Shown piece by piece: positions 25,414-33,272 of a stretch of DNA of 64,000 bases. Positions within the stretch are counted from its first letter, which is position 1. Every line of letters starts with the position of its first letter. The position numbers and the translations under genes were made by a program. The DNA is taken from NCBI RefSeq assembly GCF_010501105.1, contig NZ_QVMQ01000009.1, positions 62,001 through 126,000 on the forward strand, written 5' to 3'. The DNA is from Dysgonomonas sp. 511. Lineage in GTDB: Bacteria > Bacteroidota > Bacteroidia > Bacteroidales > Dysgonomonadaceae. The notes below the pieces were generated by a model. That model saw only the letters and a program-made list of their open reading frames with translations. It ran no database searches and had not been told where the DNA came from.

Positions 25414-25856
25414 AATTTACTTTAAGATTTTTATTACAGAAAATAATTATTTAATTTGTAATTAGTCCTCTTTCTATAAGAGTTAGTACATAATGAAATT
25501 TAGCAAAAATAGATCAATAGAAAACGGGTGTTTTACCTCTGAATATTTGGAGGTTAGCTTGTTTTTACTAGAGAGAGAGCATAATCTAATAATAAATAAG
25601 GACAAATCCTGCCCTTTTCAAATAAGTATATATAATCATTTATATATGCTTTTTTTGTATACATATACCACTTATATCAATATGGTATATTTTACTTTTT
25701 TATCACTAAAAGTAAAACAATTTTCCTCAAAAACAAAGTATTTCATTTTTTCTACTAATCAGGTGGAAGGAGTCGTTATATCTGGTGGGCAGATTTTTTC
25801 CATTACAAAACAAGTATTCCCTAATCTCTATCTATGAATCCTTAAAACTATACTAA
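25414..25856. other. AT-rich gap after ffh with one weak reading frame
   Basis: This 443-bp stretch is clearly richer in A and T than its left neighbour. A 114-codon frame (25493-25837, + strand) starts with an ATG, but it has many aromatic and hydroxyl residues as expected of random AT-rich DNA, no signal peptide and no family resemblance. I do not call it a gene. It probably holds the leader and promoter of the DUF6056 gene. Confidence 0.4.
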
Positions 25857-27206
25857 ATGAAAAATTATTTAACAATTGCACCTCCTGTTATCAGCTTTAT
25901 TCTGATATTCTTATCAGCTTTTGCTATTTATTATTTTTATCCTTTATATGGCGATGATTGGATATATTCTTGCGTTTTTATAGAAGGTCCTGGAGGAGCA
26001 GAGTATTCAACTCATCGGATTTCGAGTATAGGAGACATTATAACCTCTCAATATAATCATTATATGAACTGGGGAGGCCGGACAGTTGTACATGTTATAG
26101 ACCAGGTTCTTCTTGCCATACCTGCTTTCTGGCGGATTTCTCTGAACTCTTTGGCCTTTGCGGCCTTTGTCGCATTAATATATCGCTATTGTAATGTGAA
26201 TAAACCTTTTAATATATATTTGACAGTTCTTATTATAGCTTTACTTTGGATTTTTACTCCATATCTATCATGTGTTATATTTTGGACTACAGGTAGTGCC
26301 AATTATTTATGGGGGACGCTTATCCTTTTGCTATTTTTATATCCTTATTATAAATCCGTCTTTTTTAAACCTATATCTGCTAATAAATATTACTATATAT
26401 TTTTCCCTATATTAGGTCTAATTGCTGGATGGACTAACGAAGCGTCAGTATGTGCTACAATTGCTGTAATTTTTATGTATTGTTTTTATCAGATAAAAAA
26501 TAAGAATAGAATTCCGAAATGGGCCATATTAGGAATATTTACATTTTTTATTGGCGCATTGCTAATGATGTTTGCTCCTGGAAATTTTGTTAGGGCTGAA
26601 TTAATTGGTGCTAAAAATAGTATATTTTATAACCTAAAAGCTACATTATATACTATATACTCATTTAAACTTTATTTATTCTATTTGATTTATGTATTAT
26701 ATCTTTTATACGCTTATGCTAAAAAGACAAATCGGAAAATAATATATTCTTCTATTTCCTTTTTTACATTTGGTTGTATTTCAAATATTTCACTTTTGTT
26801 TTCACCTATGTTTCCTGAACATTCTGCCTTCTTTTTCTCAGTAATAACTACAATTATTGCTATAGGTATAATTTTTAATTCTTTATTTAATTATAGTATA
26901 TGCATAAAAAGAATAAGTGTGTGTGTTATTGGTATTCTTTTTCTACTTTTCTGCCTTAAATATTATACTATATTTAGTTCTTTGATAAAAATTAACGAAT
27001 TTGCTAATTATAGAGAGCTACTGATAGACGAAGAAATAAAAAAAGGGAATTTAGATATTATTGTACCAGCTAGTCCGTATGAAAAAAATATGAAAAATAT
27101 ATGGTTTAAAGATTTTAGTGATGACCATCTAAAATATCCCAACCCTCAATATGCAAAATACAGAGGAATTAATTCTATAAGAATAGAATCCAATAGTAAC
27201 GAATAA
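25857..27206 (+). CDS. DUF6056-like polytopic membrane protein
   Basis: A 449-residue membrane protein with about eleven helices. The first outside loop has Y-G-D-D-W-I-Y, and the sequence W-G-G-R-T-V-V-H-V follows, then W-T-T-G-S-A-N-Y-L-W-G and A-G-W-T-N-E. These blocks are those of DUF6056, whose members lie in surface-polysaccharide loci and resemble GT-C glycosyltransferases; the acidic pair in the first loop fits such a role. The gene is much richer in A+T than ffh or menG (AAA, ATA and TTT dominate), suggesting recent transfer. No sugar-synthesis genes adjoin it. Confidence 0.75.
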   Translation: MKNYLTIAPPVISFILIFLSAFAIYYFYPLYGDDWIYSCVFIEGPGGAEYSTHRISSIGDIITSQYNHYMNWGGRTVVHVIDQVLLAIPAFWRISLNSLAFAAFVALIYRYCNVNKPFNIYLTVLIIALLWIFTPYLSCVIFWTTGSANYLWGTLILLLFLYPYYKSVFFKPISANKYYYIFFPILGLIAGWTNEASVCATIAVIFMYCFYQIKNKNRIPKWAILGIFTFFIGALLMMFAPGNFVRAELIGAKNSIFYNLKATLYTIYSFKLYLFYLIYVLYLLYAYAKKTNRKIIYSSISFFTFGCISNISLLFSPMFPEHSAFFFSVITTIIAIGIIFNSLFNYSICIKRISVCVIGILFLLFCLKYYTIFSSLIKINEFANYRELLIDEEIKKGNLDIIVPASPYEKNMKNIWFKDFSDDHLKYPNPQYAKYRGINSIRIESNSNE

Positions 27207-27220
27207 CTTGCAGACAAGTT

Positions 27221-27252
27221 AAGGGTTGTTTACAAAAGCAACCCTTTTTTTA
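27221..27252 (+). terminator. Terminator after the DUF6056 gene
   Basis: A stem AAGGGTTG (27221-27228) / CAACCCTT (27239-27246) with a 10-nt loop is followed by a run of T. Confidence 0.85.
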
Positions 27253-27311
27253 TTCTCCTCCCATCGCCCCGTTTCACATATCTCCAGGCATCATAGAGCA
27301 TCAGGAAACCT

Positions 27312-28049
27312 CTACTTCCTCGCCAGATACATCGAACATACCCCCATCGTATAAGTCTTATAAAAAGCCTCAGAGAAGCCGTTTTTCAACAAGGCGGCTA
27401 CCATATCCTTGCCTTGTATAAATGCCTCTATCGACTTCGGAAGATAGGAATACGCTGTTTTATCTTTCGATATCAACCGCCCGATAGTAGGAATGAACAA
27501 GCGTGAATAAAGCCAGTACCCCTGCTTCATGGGAAAATGGCGCGGAGTAGACAATTCGAGTATCATCAGTTGTCCTCCCGGTTTCAATACCCGAAGAATC
27601 TCTTTCAGCCCCTTGTCCAGGTCTTCGAAATTGCGTATGCCGAATGCTACCATTGCGGCATCGAACGAATCGTCGGGCAAGTCGAGAGCCATACAGTCCT
27701 GTTTATCGAAGAATATAAACTCCGACAGCCCTGCCTTCTCTACTTTCTGACGGCCCACATCCATCATGCCTTCCGATATGTCGATACCGAGAATAGACTG
27801 AGGCTTTAGCGTATCGTATGCCTGTATTGCCAGGTCGCCCGTGCCTGTTGCTATATCAAGTATCGTTTGAGGATTTTGCTTGCTGAGCATAGACAGCCCT
27901 TTCTTGCGCCACCCTATATCGAAGCCTATTGACATGGTACGGTTCAGCGTATCGTAATTTTCGGCAATGGAATCGAACATACGCTCTACTTGTGCGCCTT
28001 TGTTTTCATCGCCCGAATAAGGGACTATCTTTTCTACATTGTATGTCAT
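27312..28049 (-). CDS. menG: Demethylmenaquinone methyltransferase
   Basis: MenG/UbiE methylates demethylmenaquinone with SAM, the last step of menaquinone synthesis. The 245-residue protein has V-E-R-M-F-D-S-I-A-E-N-Y-D at the N-terminus, the SAM motif I-L-D-I-A-T-G-T-G-D-L-A, D-I-S-E-G-M-M, F-G-I-R-N-F-E-D, and L-K-P-G-G-Q-L-M-I-L-E. All are standard for the family. It is last in a minus-strand run purC, zeta-like kinase, menG, with only 1 bp between its start codon and the stop of the kinase gene. Confidence 0.95.
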   Translation of the reverse strand: MTYNVEKIVPYSGDENKGAQVERMFDSIAENYDTLNRTMSIGFDIGWRKKGLSMLSKQNPQTILDIATGTGDLAIQAYDTLKPQSILGIDISEGMMDVGRQKVEKAGLSEFIFFDKQDCMALDLPDDSFDAAMVAFGIRNFEDLDKGLKEILRVLKPGGQLMILELSTPRHFPMKQGYWLYSRLFIPTIGRLISKDKTAYSYLPKSIEAFIQGKDMVAALLKNGFSEAFYKTYTMGVCSMYLARK

Positions 28050-28050
28050 A

Positions 28051-28647
28051 TTATTCTTCCTCGTAATAGGTGGGTTCTTTGCCGAAATATCTCAAATATT
28101 CGAATAATTCATCATCGTAGATCTCAGTCACCTTAGTCTTGTTGCCCTCGGCTATCATCTGGAACGGGTCAGTAGAATTGTCTACCAACAGCCAATAATC
28201 GCAGATAGGCACAAACATGGAAAACAGGTTTTTCATACCTGCGAAATACCTGCGGCGCACGACATTTTCGGGAACATAGTGCCCACCGAAACGTACCCGT
28301 TGCTCAACCCTGTGGATGGCCAGTTCGGGCGATTCGAGCCAGAAATAGATCAGTGTCACAAAATAGCCTTGTTCTTGTGCCCTCCTGATAAAGTTGGCAT
28401 ACGACTTGGTAGCCAAGGTCGTTTCCACAGCAAAATCTTCCTGTAGGTGGAGCATTTCATTCATACGCATAATCATAATGCGCCCGGCTTCTATCGACAC
28501 CGATTCGGGTTGGAATGGAGACAAGCCTTTAGCTATCTCGTCGGCATTGATAAATTCCTTACAGTCGAGCATTTTAGGGAACATGGCATACGATGCGGTT
28601 GTTTTTCCCGCACCATTGCACCCTGATATGATGTAGAGATTCGGCAT
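28051..28647 (-). CDS. Zeta-toxin-like P-loop kinase
   Basis: The 198-residue protein is a small P-loop NTPase of the zeta-toxin/UMP-kinase-like group: Walker A G-C-N-G-A-G-K-T-T near residue 9, F-I-N-A-D-E-I-A with the Asp that deprotonates the substrate in zeta toxins, E-T-T-L-A-T, and a lid R-V-R-F-G-G-H-Y-V-P-E. True zeta toxins phosphorylate UDP-N-acetylglucosamine and are paired with an epsilon antitoxin. No antitoxin gene is near, and it sits tightly between purC and menG, so a housekeeping or stress role is as likely as toxicity. Confidence 0.8.
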   Translation of the reverse strand: MPNLYIISGCNGAGKTTASYAMFPKMLDCKEFINADEIAKGLSPFQPESVSIEAGRIMIMRMNEMLHLQEDFAVETTLATKSYANFIRRAQEQGYFVTLIYFWLESPELAIHRVEQRVRFGGHYVPENVVRRRYFAGMKNLFSMFVPICDYWLLVDNSTDPFQMIAEGNKTKVTEIYDDELFEYLRYFGKEPTYYEEE

Positions 28648-28653
28648 ATTGAT

Positions 28654-28680
28654 GTCAGTTAACAGTCAACAGTTAACAGT
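28654..28680. repeat. Short GTTAACAGT repeat cluster
   Basis: CAGTTAACAG, CAGTCAACAG and CAGTTAACAG stand in a row between purC and the kinase gene. The same words (GTTAACTGATAACTGTTGACTG-like) flank the GATACAAG-type repeats near 45.49 and 53.07 kb. Confidence 0.6.
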
Positions 28681-28682
28681 AT

Positions 28683-29630
28683 TTATCTCAGTTTCAGATA
28701 ATCATTTATATTCTTCTCTATACGTGCCAACACGTCGCCGGCCTCAGCTTTTACAAACTTTTCGCCCACTATTTTCTCGTACAGTTCGATATAACGTTCG
28801 GATACGCTGTTGCAATATTCCTCGGTCATTTCGGGTACTTGTTGTCCTTCTTTCCCTTGAAATCCGTTATCCATAAGCCATTTGCGCACAAACTCTTTCG
28901 ATAGCTGGCGTTGCTCTTCTCCTTTTTCGAACAATTCCTGATAGGTATCTGCATAGAAATAACGCGAAGAATCGGGCGTATGTATTTCGTCTATCAGGTA
29001 GATTTTACCGTCTTTTTTACCAAACTCGTATTTGGTATCTACAAGAATCAGGTTCTTTTGCGCAGCCATCTCCGTACCGCGTTGGAACAAGGCGTAGGTA
29101 TATTTTTCCAATTGCTCGTATTCTTCCTTGCTCACCAACCCTTGCGATATTATTTCCTCTTTCGATATATTCTCGTCGTGCCCCACGTCTTCTTTTGTGG
29201 TAGGGGTAATGATAGGTGTAGGGAACTTTTCATTTTCTTTCATCCCTTCGGGCAGCGGCACTCCGCACAGAGTTCTTGCTCCGGCCTTATATTCGCGCCA
29301 TGCACTTCCGGTAAGATATCCGCGGATTACCATTTCTACTTTATATTGTTCGCAACGCAATCCTGCTGTAACCATAGGGTCGGGAGTAGCCAGTTTCCAG
29401 TTGGGAACGATGTCGGCTGTAGCATCCAAAAACTTTGCTGCAATCTGGTTCAGTACTTGTCCTTTGTATGGTATGCCCTGAGGCAGAACAACATCGAATG
29501 CCGAAATGCGGTCGGAAGCTATCATCAGCAACAGGTCGTCGCCAATGGAATAAACATCCCTTACTTTGCCGTGATATACATCTGTCTGGCCTGCGAAATT
29601 GAAATCGGTTCTTACTAAAGTATTCTTCAT
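28683..29630 (-). CDS. purC: Phosphoribosylaminoimidazole-succinocarboxamide synthase
   Basis: PurC (SAICAR synthetase) joins CAIR with aspartate using ATP in purine synthesis. The 315-residue protein has the N-terminal G-K-V-R-D-V-Y-S-I block, S-D-R-I-S-A-F-D, the mid-protein [13 protein letters not shown], and L-V-D-T-K-Y-E-F-G plus [11 protein letters not shown] for ATP and metal binding. Length is that of the long, eukaryote-like form common in Bacteroidetes. It is the first gene of the purC, kinase, menG run. Confidence 0.95.
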   Translation of the reverse strand: MKNTLVRTDFNFAGQTDVYHGKVRDVYSIGDDLLLMIASDRISAFDVVLPQGIPYKGQVLNQIAAKFLDATADIVPNWKLATPDPMVTAGLRCEQYKVEMVIRGYLTGSAWREYKAGARTLCGVPLPEGMKENEKFPTPIITPTTKEDVGHDENISKEEIISQGLVSKEEYEQLEKYTYALFQRGTEMAAQKNLILVDTKYEFGKKDGKIYLIDEIHTPDSSRYFYADTYQELFEKGEEQRQLSKEFVRKWLMDNGFQGKEGQQVPEMTEEYCNSVSERYIELYEKIVGEKFVKAEAGDVLARIEKNINDYLKLR

Positions 29631-29860
29631 TTTTATATATTGTTATTTGTTTTGTTTATATAACAAAAAAGCACACCCAAAGTTACACTAAAGTTGCTTA
29701 AAATACAATTAACATCTATTTTCCGATTATAAATCTGATGAAATAGAGGCGAAACAGAGTAAAATTACCCGCGATGGTAAAAATTTTCATTTAATAAAAC
29801 AGCCTATCTTTTCCCAGCATATTTCTAACATTCTGCCTATGTACACAACACATCACCTTC

Positions 29861-30700
29861 TCACTCATAATACTCTATCTTCCGCACCGCCACATTATCG
29901 AGCCCTCCTTCCGGCTTTGTGCGCCTGCGGATTATCCAGTTGCCATTGTGGTCGTATTCGTATTCGAACAGCAATACCGTACCTTCTTCGTCCCAGGCGG
30001 TAAAGTATTCGATGTGAATAACGTCCCCTTTGTCATTGTATTTGAAATGCAGCCGTGCTTCGGGATTCATTTCGAATATAACCTGTTCGTTTTCGTCATA
30101 TTTCACCAAACGGTAGGGACGTTCCAATCCCTCTTCCCTCCATTCTTTTGTGAGGTTACCCTTGTCATCGTACAAAAATGAAATTACACTGTTATACTCG
30201 TCTACACTTTTTGACAACAACCCCTTATTCGAATACCCATAAGAGGTCTTTGCATCCCCGATATAGCTTTCGGTCAGCCTATCGTTTTCATCATACCTGA
30301 ATGTTTGGATTGCCGGACTAAAGAAAGATCTTCCATCAATCTCCATCTCGGAAAAAGAACCATCTTCCTTTTCCAGCGGCTGTATGCTTCTCTTCACCAG
30401 CATGCCCTTGTGGTCGTATTCGCAAACAACAGTCCCCAATTCATCTTGGTCGGAACGAAGAAGCATGCCCTGCTCATTATACGAGTATGTACTATTATAT
30501 ATATGGTTTTCCCAAACCACCTTTTCCTCTACACGGCTGACACTTCCCTTCAGGTTTTCTTTTTTGAGGTCGGTTGTTTTTACATAACTGTTTCGGATGG
30601 AAGCCTGCTTTGTCTCATCTTTCGGAAAACTGCAAGAATATACGTTTGCAACTAATGATGAGCCGGTTAAAGCTAAACAGATCAATGTTTTGAGTTTCAT
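29861..30700 (-). CDS. Putative lipoprotein with YD-like repeats
   Basis: A 279-residue exported protein: a signal ending S-L-V-A-N-V-Y-S-C with likely lipidation at that Cys, then a repeating pattern such as Y-S-Y-N-E-Q-G, E-Y-D-H-K-G, F-R-Y-D-E-N-D-R-L, Y-G-Y-S-N-K-G, F-L-Y-D-D-K-G-N-L and Y-D-H-N-G-N-W. This Y-D-x-x-G rhythm of about 20-25 residues is that of RHS/YD repeats, which wrap into beta-structures. There is no toxin domain and the length is small, so it is a minor surface lipoprotein, not an RHS toxin. A similar lipoprotein is at 44528. Confidence 0.7.
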   Translation of the reverse strand: MKLKTLICLALTGSSLVANVYSCSFPKDETKQASIRNSYVKTTDLKKENLKGSVSRVEEKVVWENHIYNSTYSYNEQGMLLRSDQDELGTVVCEYDHKGMLVKRSIQPLEKEDGSFSEMEIDGRSFFSPAIQTFRYDENDRLTESYIGDAKTSYGYSNKGLLSKSVDEYNSVISFLYDDKGNLTKEWREEGLERPYRLVKYDENEQVIFEMNPEARLHFKYNDKGDVIHIEYFTAWDEEGTVLLFEYEYDHNGNWIIRRRTKPEGGLDNVAVRKIEYYE

Positions 30701-31027
30701 AAGTTATTGTTTCAGGTGAATATTAAAAACCAGTGGCAAGTTAATAGAAATAACGATAGCCAACAAGAAGAAAAGGGTGCATTTAGAGAGCAACAATCTC
30801 GATATTACTCTTTACCTGCTGGCAAAGTTTCTGGATTGCTGGCAGTACCAGATAGAATCTTAGTAACTGTTTTGTCTTTTTTGTTTTCTGACTTCCCCCC
30901 TCACTGCCACGTAATTAATGGCATAGCCATTCCGGCAACAATTTACCCGCTTCTCAAAACAAAAACACCAAATATCCAACAAGCACAAATTAAAATCACT
31001 AAATTTGAGATTCTAAACTAGTACGAT
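30701..31027. other. Intergenic gap between divergent genes
   Basis: This 327-bp stretch separates the YD-repeat lipoprotein gene and the yciO-like gene. A TAAATTTG word at 31000-31007 fits the -7 consensus and could serve the gene starting at 31028. A 104-codon frame inside it has no recognisable content, and I see no RNA gene or repeat. Confidence 0.45.
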
Positions 31028-31636
31028 ATGCTTGTAAAACTATACGAAGAAAATCCCAACCCCAAAGAGGTGGATAAGGTGGTGGAAGTGCTGCAAAACG
31101 GCGGACTTGTTATCTACCCCACCGATACGGTATATGCCATTGGGTGCGATGCCCTCAACGTACGTGCAGTAGAAGCTATCTGCAAGATGAAAAATATAAA
31201 TCCGGCAAAGAGCAACCTGTCGATCATCTGCTACGACCTGAGCAATATCAGCGAATATGCAAAAGTAGACAATGCCACCTTCAAACTGATGAAGAAAAAC
31301 CTGCCGGGAGCATTTACCTTCATCCTGCCCACTACTTCTTCGCTGCCTAAGATATACAAGAACAAGAAAACGGTGGGGATCCGAATTCCCGACAATAATA
31401 TTATCCGCGAAATAGTCCGTGTGTTGGGCAATCCCGTACTGACCACCTCGGTGAAAGACGACGACGAAGTAATAGAATATACTACCGACCCCGAACTGAT
31501 ATATGAAAAATACGAAAGCCAGGTAGACATAGTGATCGACGGAGGATATGGCGGCATAGAAGCCTCTACGATAGTCGATTGCACAGACAGCGAGCCTGAA
31601 ATAGTGCGTCAGGGCAAGGGTGAATTAATTTTGTAG
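31028..31636 (+). CDS. YrdC/Sua5-family protein, YciO type
   Basis: The 202-residue protein has the YrdC fold that in TsaC/Sua5 makes threonylcarbamoyl-AMP for the t6A tRNA base. It has [11 protein letters not shown] and G-I-R-I-P-D-N. Its middle ([24 protein letters not shown]) and end ([13 protein letters not shown]) resemble E. coli YciO more than TsaC, and the usual K-x-R motif after the first helices is not evident (N-P-A-K-S-N). Whether it is this organism's t6A enzyme or only a paralogue is open. Confidence 0.8.
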   Translation: MLVKLYEENPNPKEVDKVVEVLQNGGLVIYPTDTVYAIGCDALNVRAVEAICKMKNINPAKSNLSIICYDLSNISEYAKVDNATFKLMKKNLPGAFTFILPTTSSLPKIYKNKKTVGIRIPDNNIIREIVRVLGNPVLTTSVKDDDEVIEYTTDPELIYEKYESQVDIVIDGGYGGIEASTIVDCTDSEPEIVRQGKGELIL

Positions 31637-31660
31637 AAGTATATTTAATCCATATATTTG
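31630..31660 (+). promoter_or_regulatory. Promoter of the S41 protease gene
   Basis: TTTG at 31630-31633, a 19-bp spacer and TATATTTG at 31653-31660 make a full Bacteroidetes promoter. The -33 box overlaps the last codons of the upstream gene. The start codon is 67 bp beyond. Confidence 0.8.
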
Positions 31661-31727
31661 CAAACATCTTTGAAATAGTCATTTTAAGGTATCAAAAATC
31701 ACTGTTTCAAACTTAAAAACAATCCAT

Positions 31728-33251
31728 ATGAAAGCAAAATTGTTCTTTTTATTATCAATGACAATATTATTAGTATTGCTTTATTCCTGCGAAGATAAAG
31801 ATTCGGACGGAGGACGTGGTAATACAAATAACGAGTACGTAAACAAATGGGTTTACGAAAATATGGATTTCTATTATTACTGGCGCGATAAGATGCCCTC
31901 GTATGCAAGCCTCGATAAGAATCTAGCACCAAAAAATTTCTTCGAAAAGCTGAAATTTGCTTACAATACCAGTACCTACGATGGCGACCGCTTTTCGTGG
32001 ATACAGGAGAGTTATGTCGATTTGCTAAACTCCCTCAGCGGGGTTTCGTCAAAGGAGATCGGGTTTGAGTATATTCCATATATGAGGGCGGAAACAGGCT
32101 CGGAAGCCGAATTTGTAGTCGTATATGTCAAGAAAGGAACGAAAGCTGAGAGCTCGGGGCTCAAACGCGGCGATATAATCTGGAAAGTAGATGGCGTAGA
32201 CCTCACCGAATCTAACTGGTCGGCAGCCCTCTATCAAAACAAATCATCGTACCGGCTCGAAGGCCCCAACTTCGACGGGGTAATCACCGTAGAACCAACA
32301 GGCACTTATGCCGAAAATCCTATCTACCTCGACCGTACTTACAACATAGCAGGCTATAACACCCCTATCGGCTACATTGTGTACAACCAGTTTACGATGG
32401 ACAATGGCGACGGGTCGTACAGTTACGACAAGCAGATAAACAGCATTTTCTCGCGGTTCGAATCGGAAGGGGTAAAAGATGTTATCCTCGACCTCCGTTA
32501 CAACGGCGGCGGATATGTTTCGTGCGTTGTAAACATAGGTAGCGCACTTGTGCCAAACAGGAATACAAGCAATGTCTTCTTCTACAAAGACTACAACTCT
32601 GTATTCGATGCTTATGCGAAAGAAGAGCTTGGAAGCGACTATGATACTTTTGTAAACGATTATTTCAAAGACAATATCGAAATGCTAAACTCGCGCGGAA
32701 AAGTAACCATTGCCGACCGTATCCCTAATTTTGGCGATAAAATCAATAAGCTTTATATATTGGTAGGTGCTAACTCTGCTTCTGCCAGCGAACTGATTAT
32801 AAACGGGCTTATCCCCTACATGAGCGATAAAATGGTGCTGATCGGCGCTACTACATATGGCAAGAATGTAGGTTCGGTAACACTATACCGCGAAAACGAC
32901 AACCGTAATAAGTGGGGCATTCAGCCGATTGTCTCCCGCTCGTACAACAGCGACGATGATTCCGAATACGGAGGAGGATTTACGCCGGGCAAACAAGTGC
33001 AAGGCGCATTAGTAAACGAGTTTGCCGGCATTATGGAAAACGGGCTGAAGCCATTGGGCGACGAAAACGAAACATTGCTCGCCTATGCCCTCAGCATGAT
33101 AACCGGAAAAGCAAAATCGGCAACATTGAAGTCGGCCGCCGCCCTACCTCCTGCCCGGCAGATAGGATCTTCCTTCGGATTGAAACCGGGAGCGTACGAT
33201 ATGGTAATTAACGACAATAAAGTCCAACAATTAATAGACTCACAATTTTAA
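31728..33251 (+). CDS. S41-family peptidase lipoprotein
   Basis: A 507-residue lipoprotein (signal ending L-L-Y-S-C-E-D-K-D) with a PDZ domain (V-K-K-G-T-K-A-E-S-S-G-L-K-R-G-D-I-I-W-K-V-D split over the strand pattern of the fold) and a tail-specific protease domain. The catalytic Ser is in A-N-S-A-S-A-S-E and the Lys in T-Y-G-K-N-V-G, with V-I-L-D-L-R-Y-N-G-G-G before. These are the C-terminal processing peptidase motifs. Bacteroidetes have many such outer-membrane S41 lipoproteins; the substrate is unknown. It precedes thrA by 21 bp but has its own promoter. Confidence 0.9.
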   Translation: MKAKLFFLLSMTILLVLLYSCEDKDSDGGRGNTNNEYVNKWVYENMDFYYYWRDKMPSYASLDKNLAPKNFFEKLKFAYNTSTYDGDRFSWIQESYVDLLNSLSGVSSKEIGFEYIPYMRAETGSEAEFVVVYVKKGTKAESSGLKRGDIIWKVDGVDLTESNWSAALYQNKSSYRLEGPNFDGVITVEPTGTYAENPIYLDRTYNIAGYNTPIGYIVYNQFTMDNGDGSYSYDKQINSIFSRFESEGVKDVILDLRYNGGGYVSCVVNIGSALVPNRNTSNVFFYKDYNSVFDAYAKEELGSDYDTFVNDYFKDNIEMLNSRGKVTIADRIPNFGDKINKLYILVGANSASASELIINGLIPYMSDKMVLIGATTYGKNVGSVTLYRENDNRNKWGIQPIVSRSYNSDDDSEYGGGFTPGKQVQGALVNEFAGIMENGLKPLGDENETLLAYALSMITGKAKSATLKSAAALPPARQIGSSFGLKPGAYDMVINDNKVQQLIDSQF

Positions 33252-33272
33252 CAAGCTAGAGAATATATACCG

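Noticed and set aside
25493-25837. A 114-codon frame after ffh
   Set aside because: Composition fits random AT-rich DNA, with no signal, domain or convincing start; kept only as a note in the gap entry.
28051-28647. Complete zeta/epsilon toxin-antitoxin module
   Set aside because: No small antitoxin gene on either side; neighbours are purC and menG.
30707-31021. A 104-codon frame before the yciO-like gene
   Set aside because: No family features, and it covers the probable promoter of the next gene.
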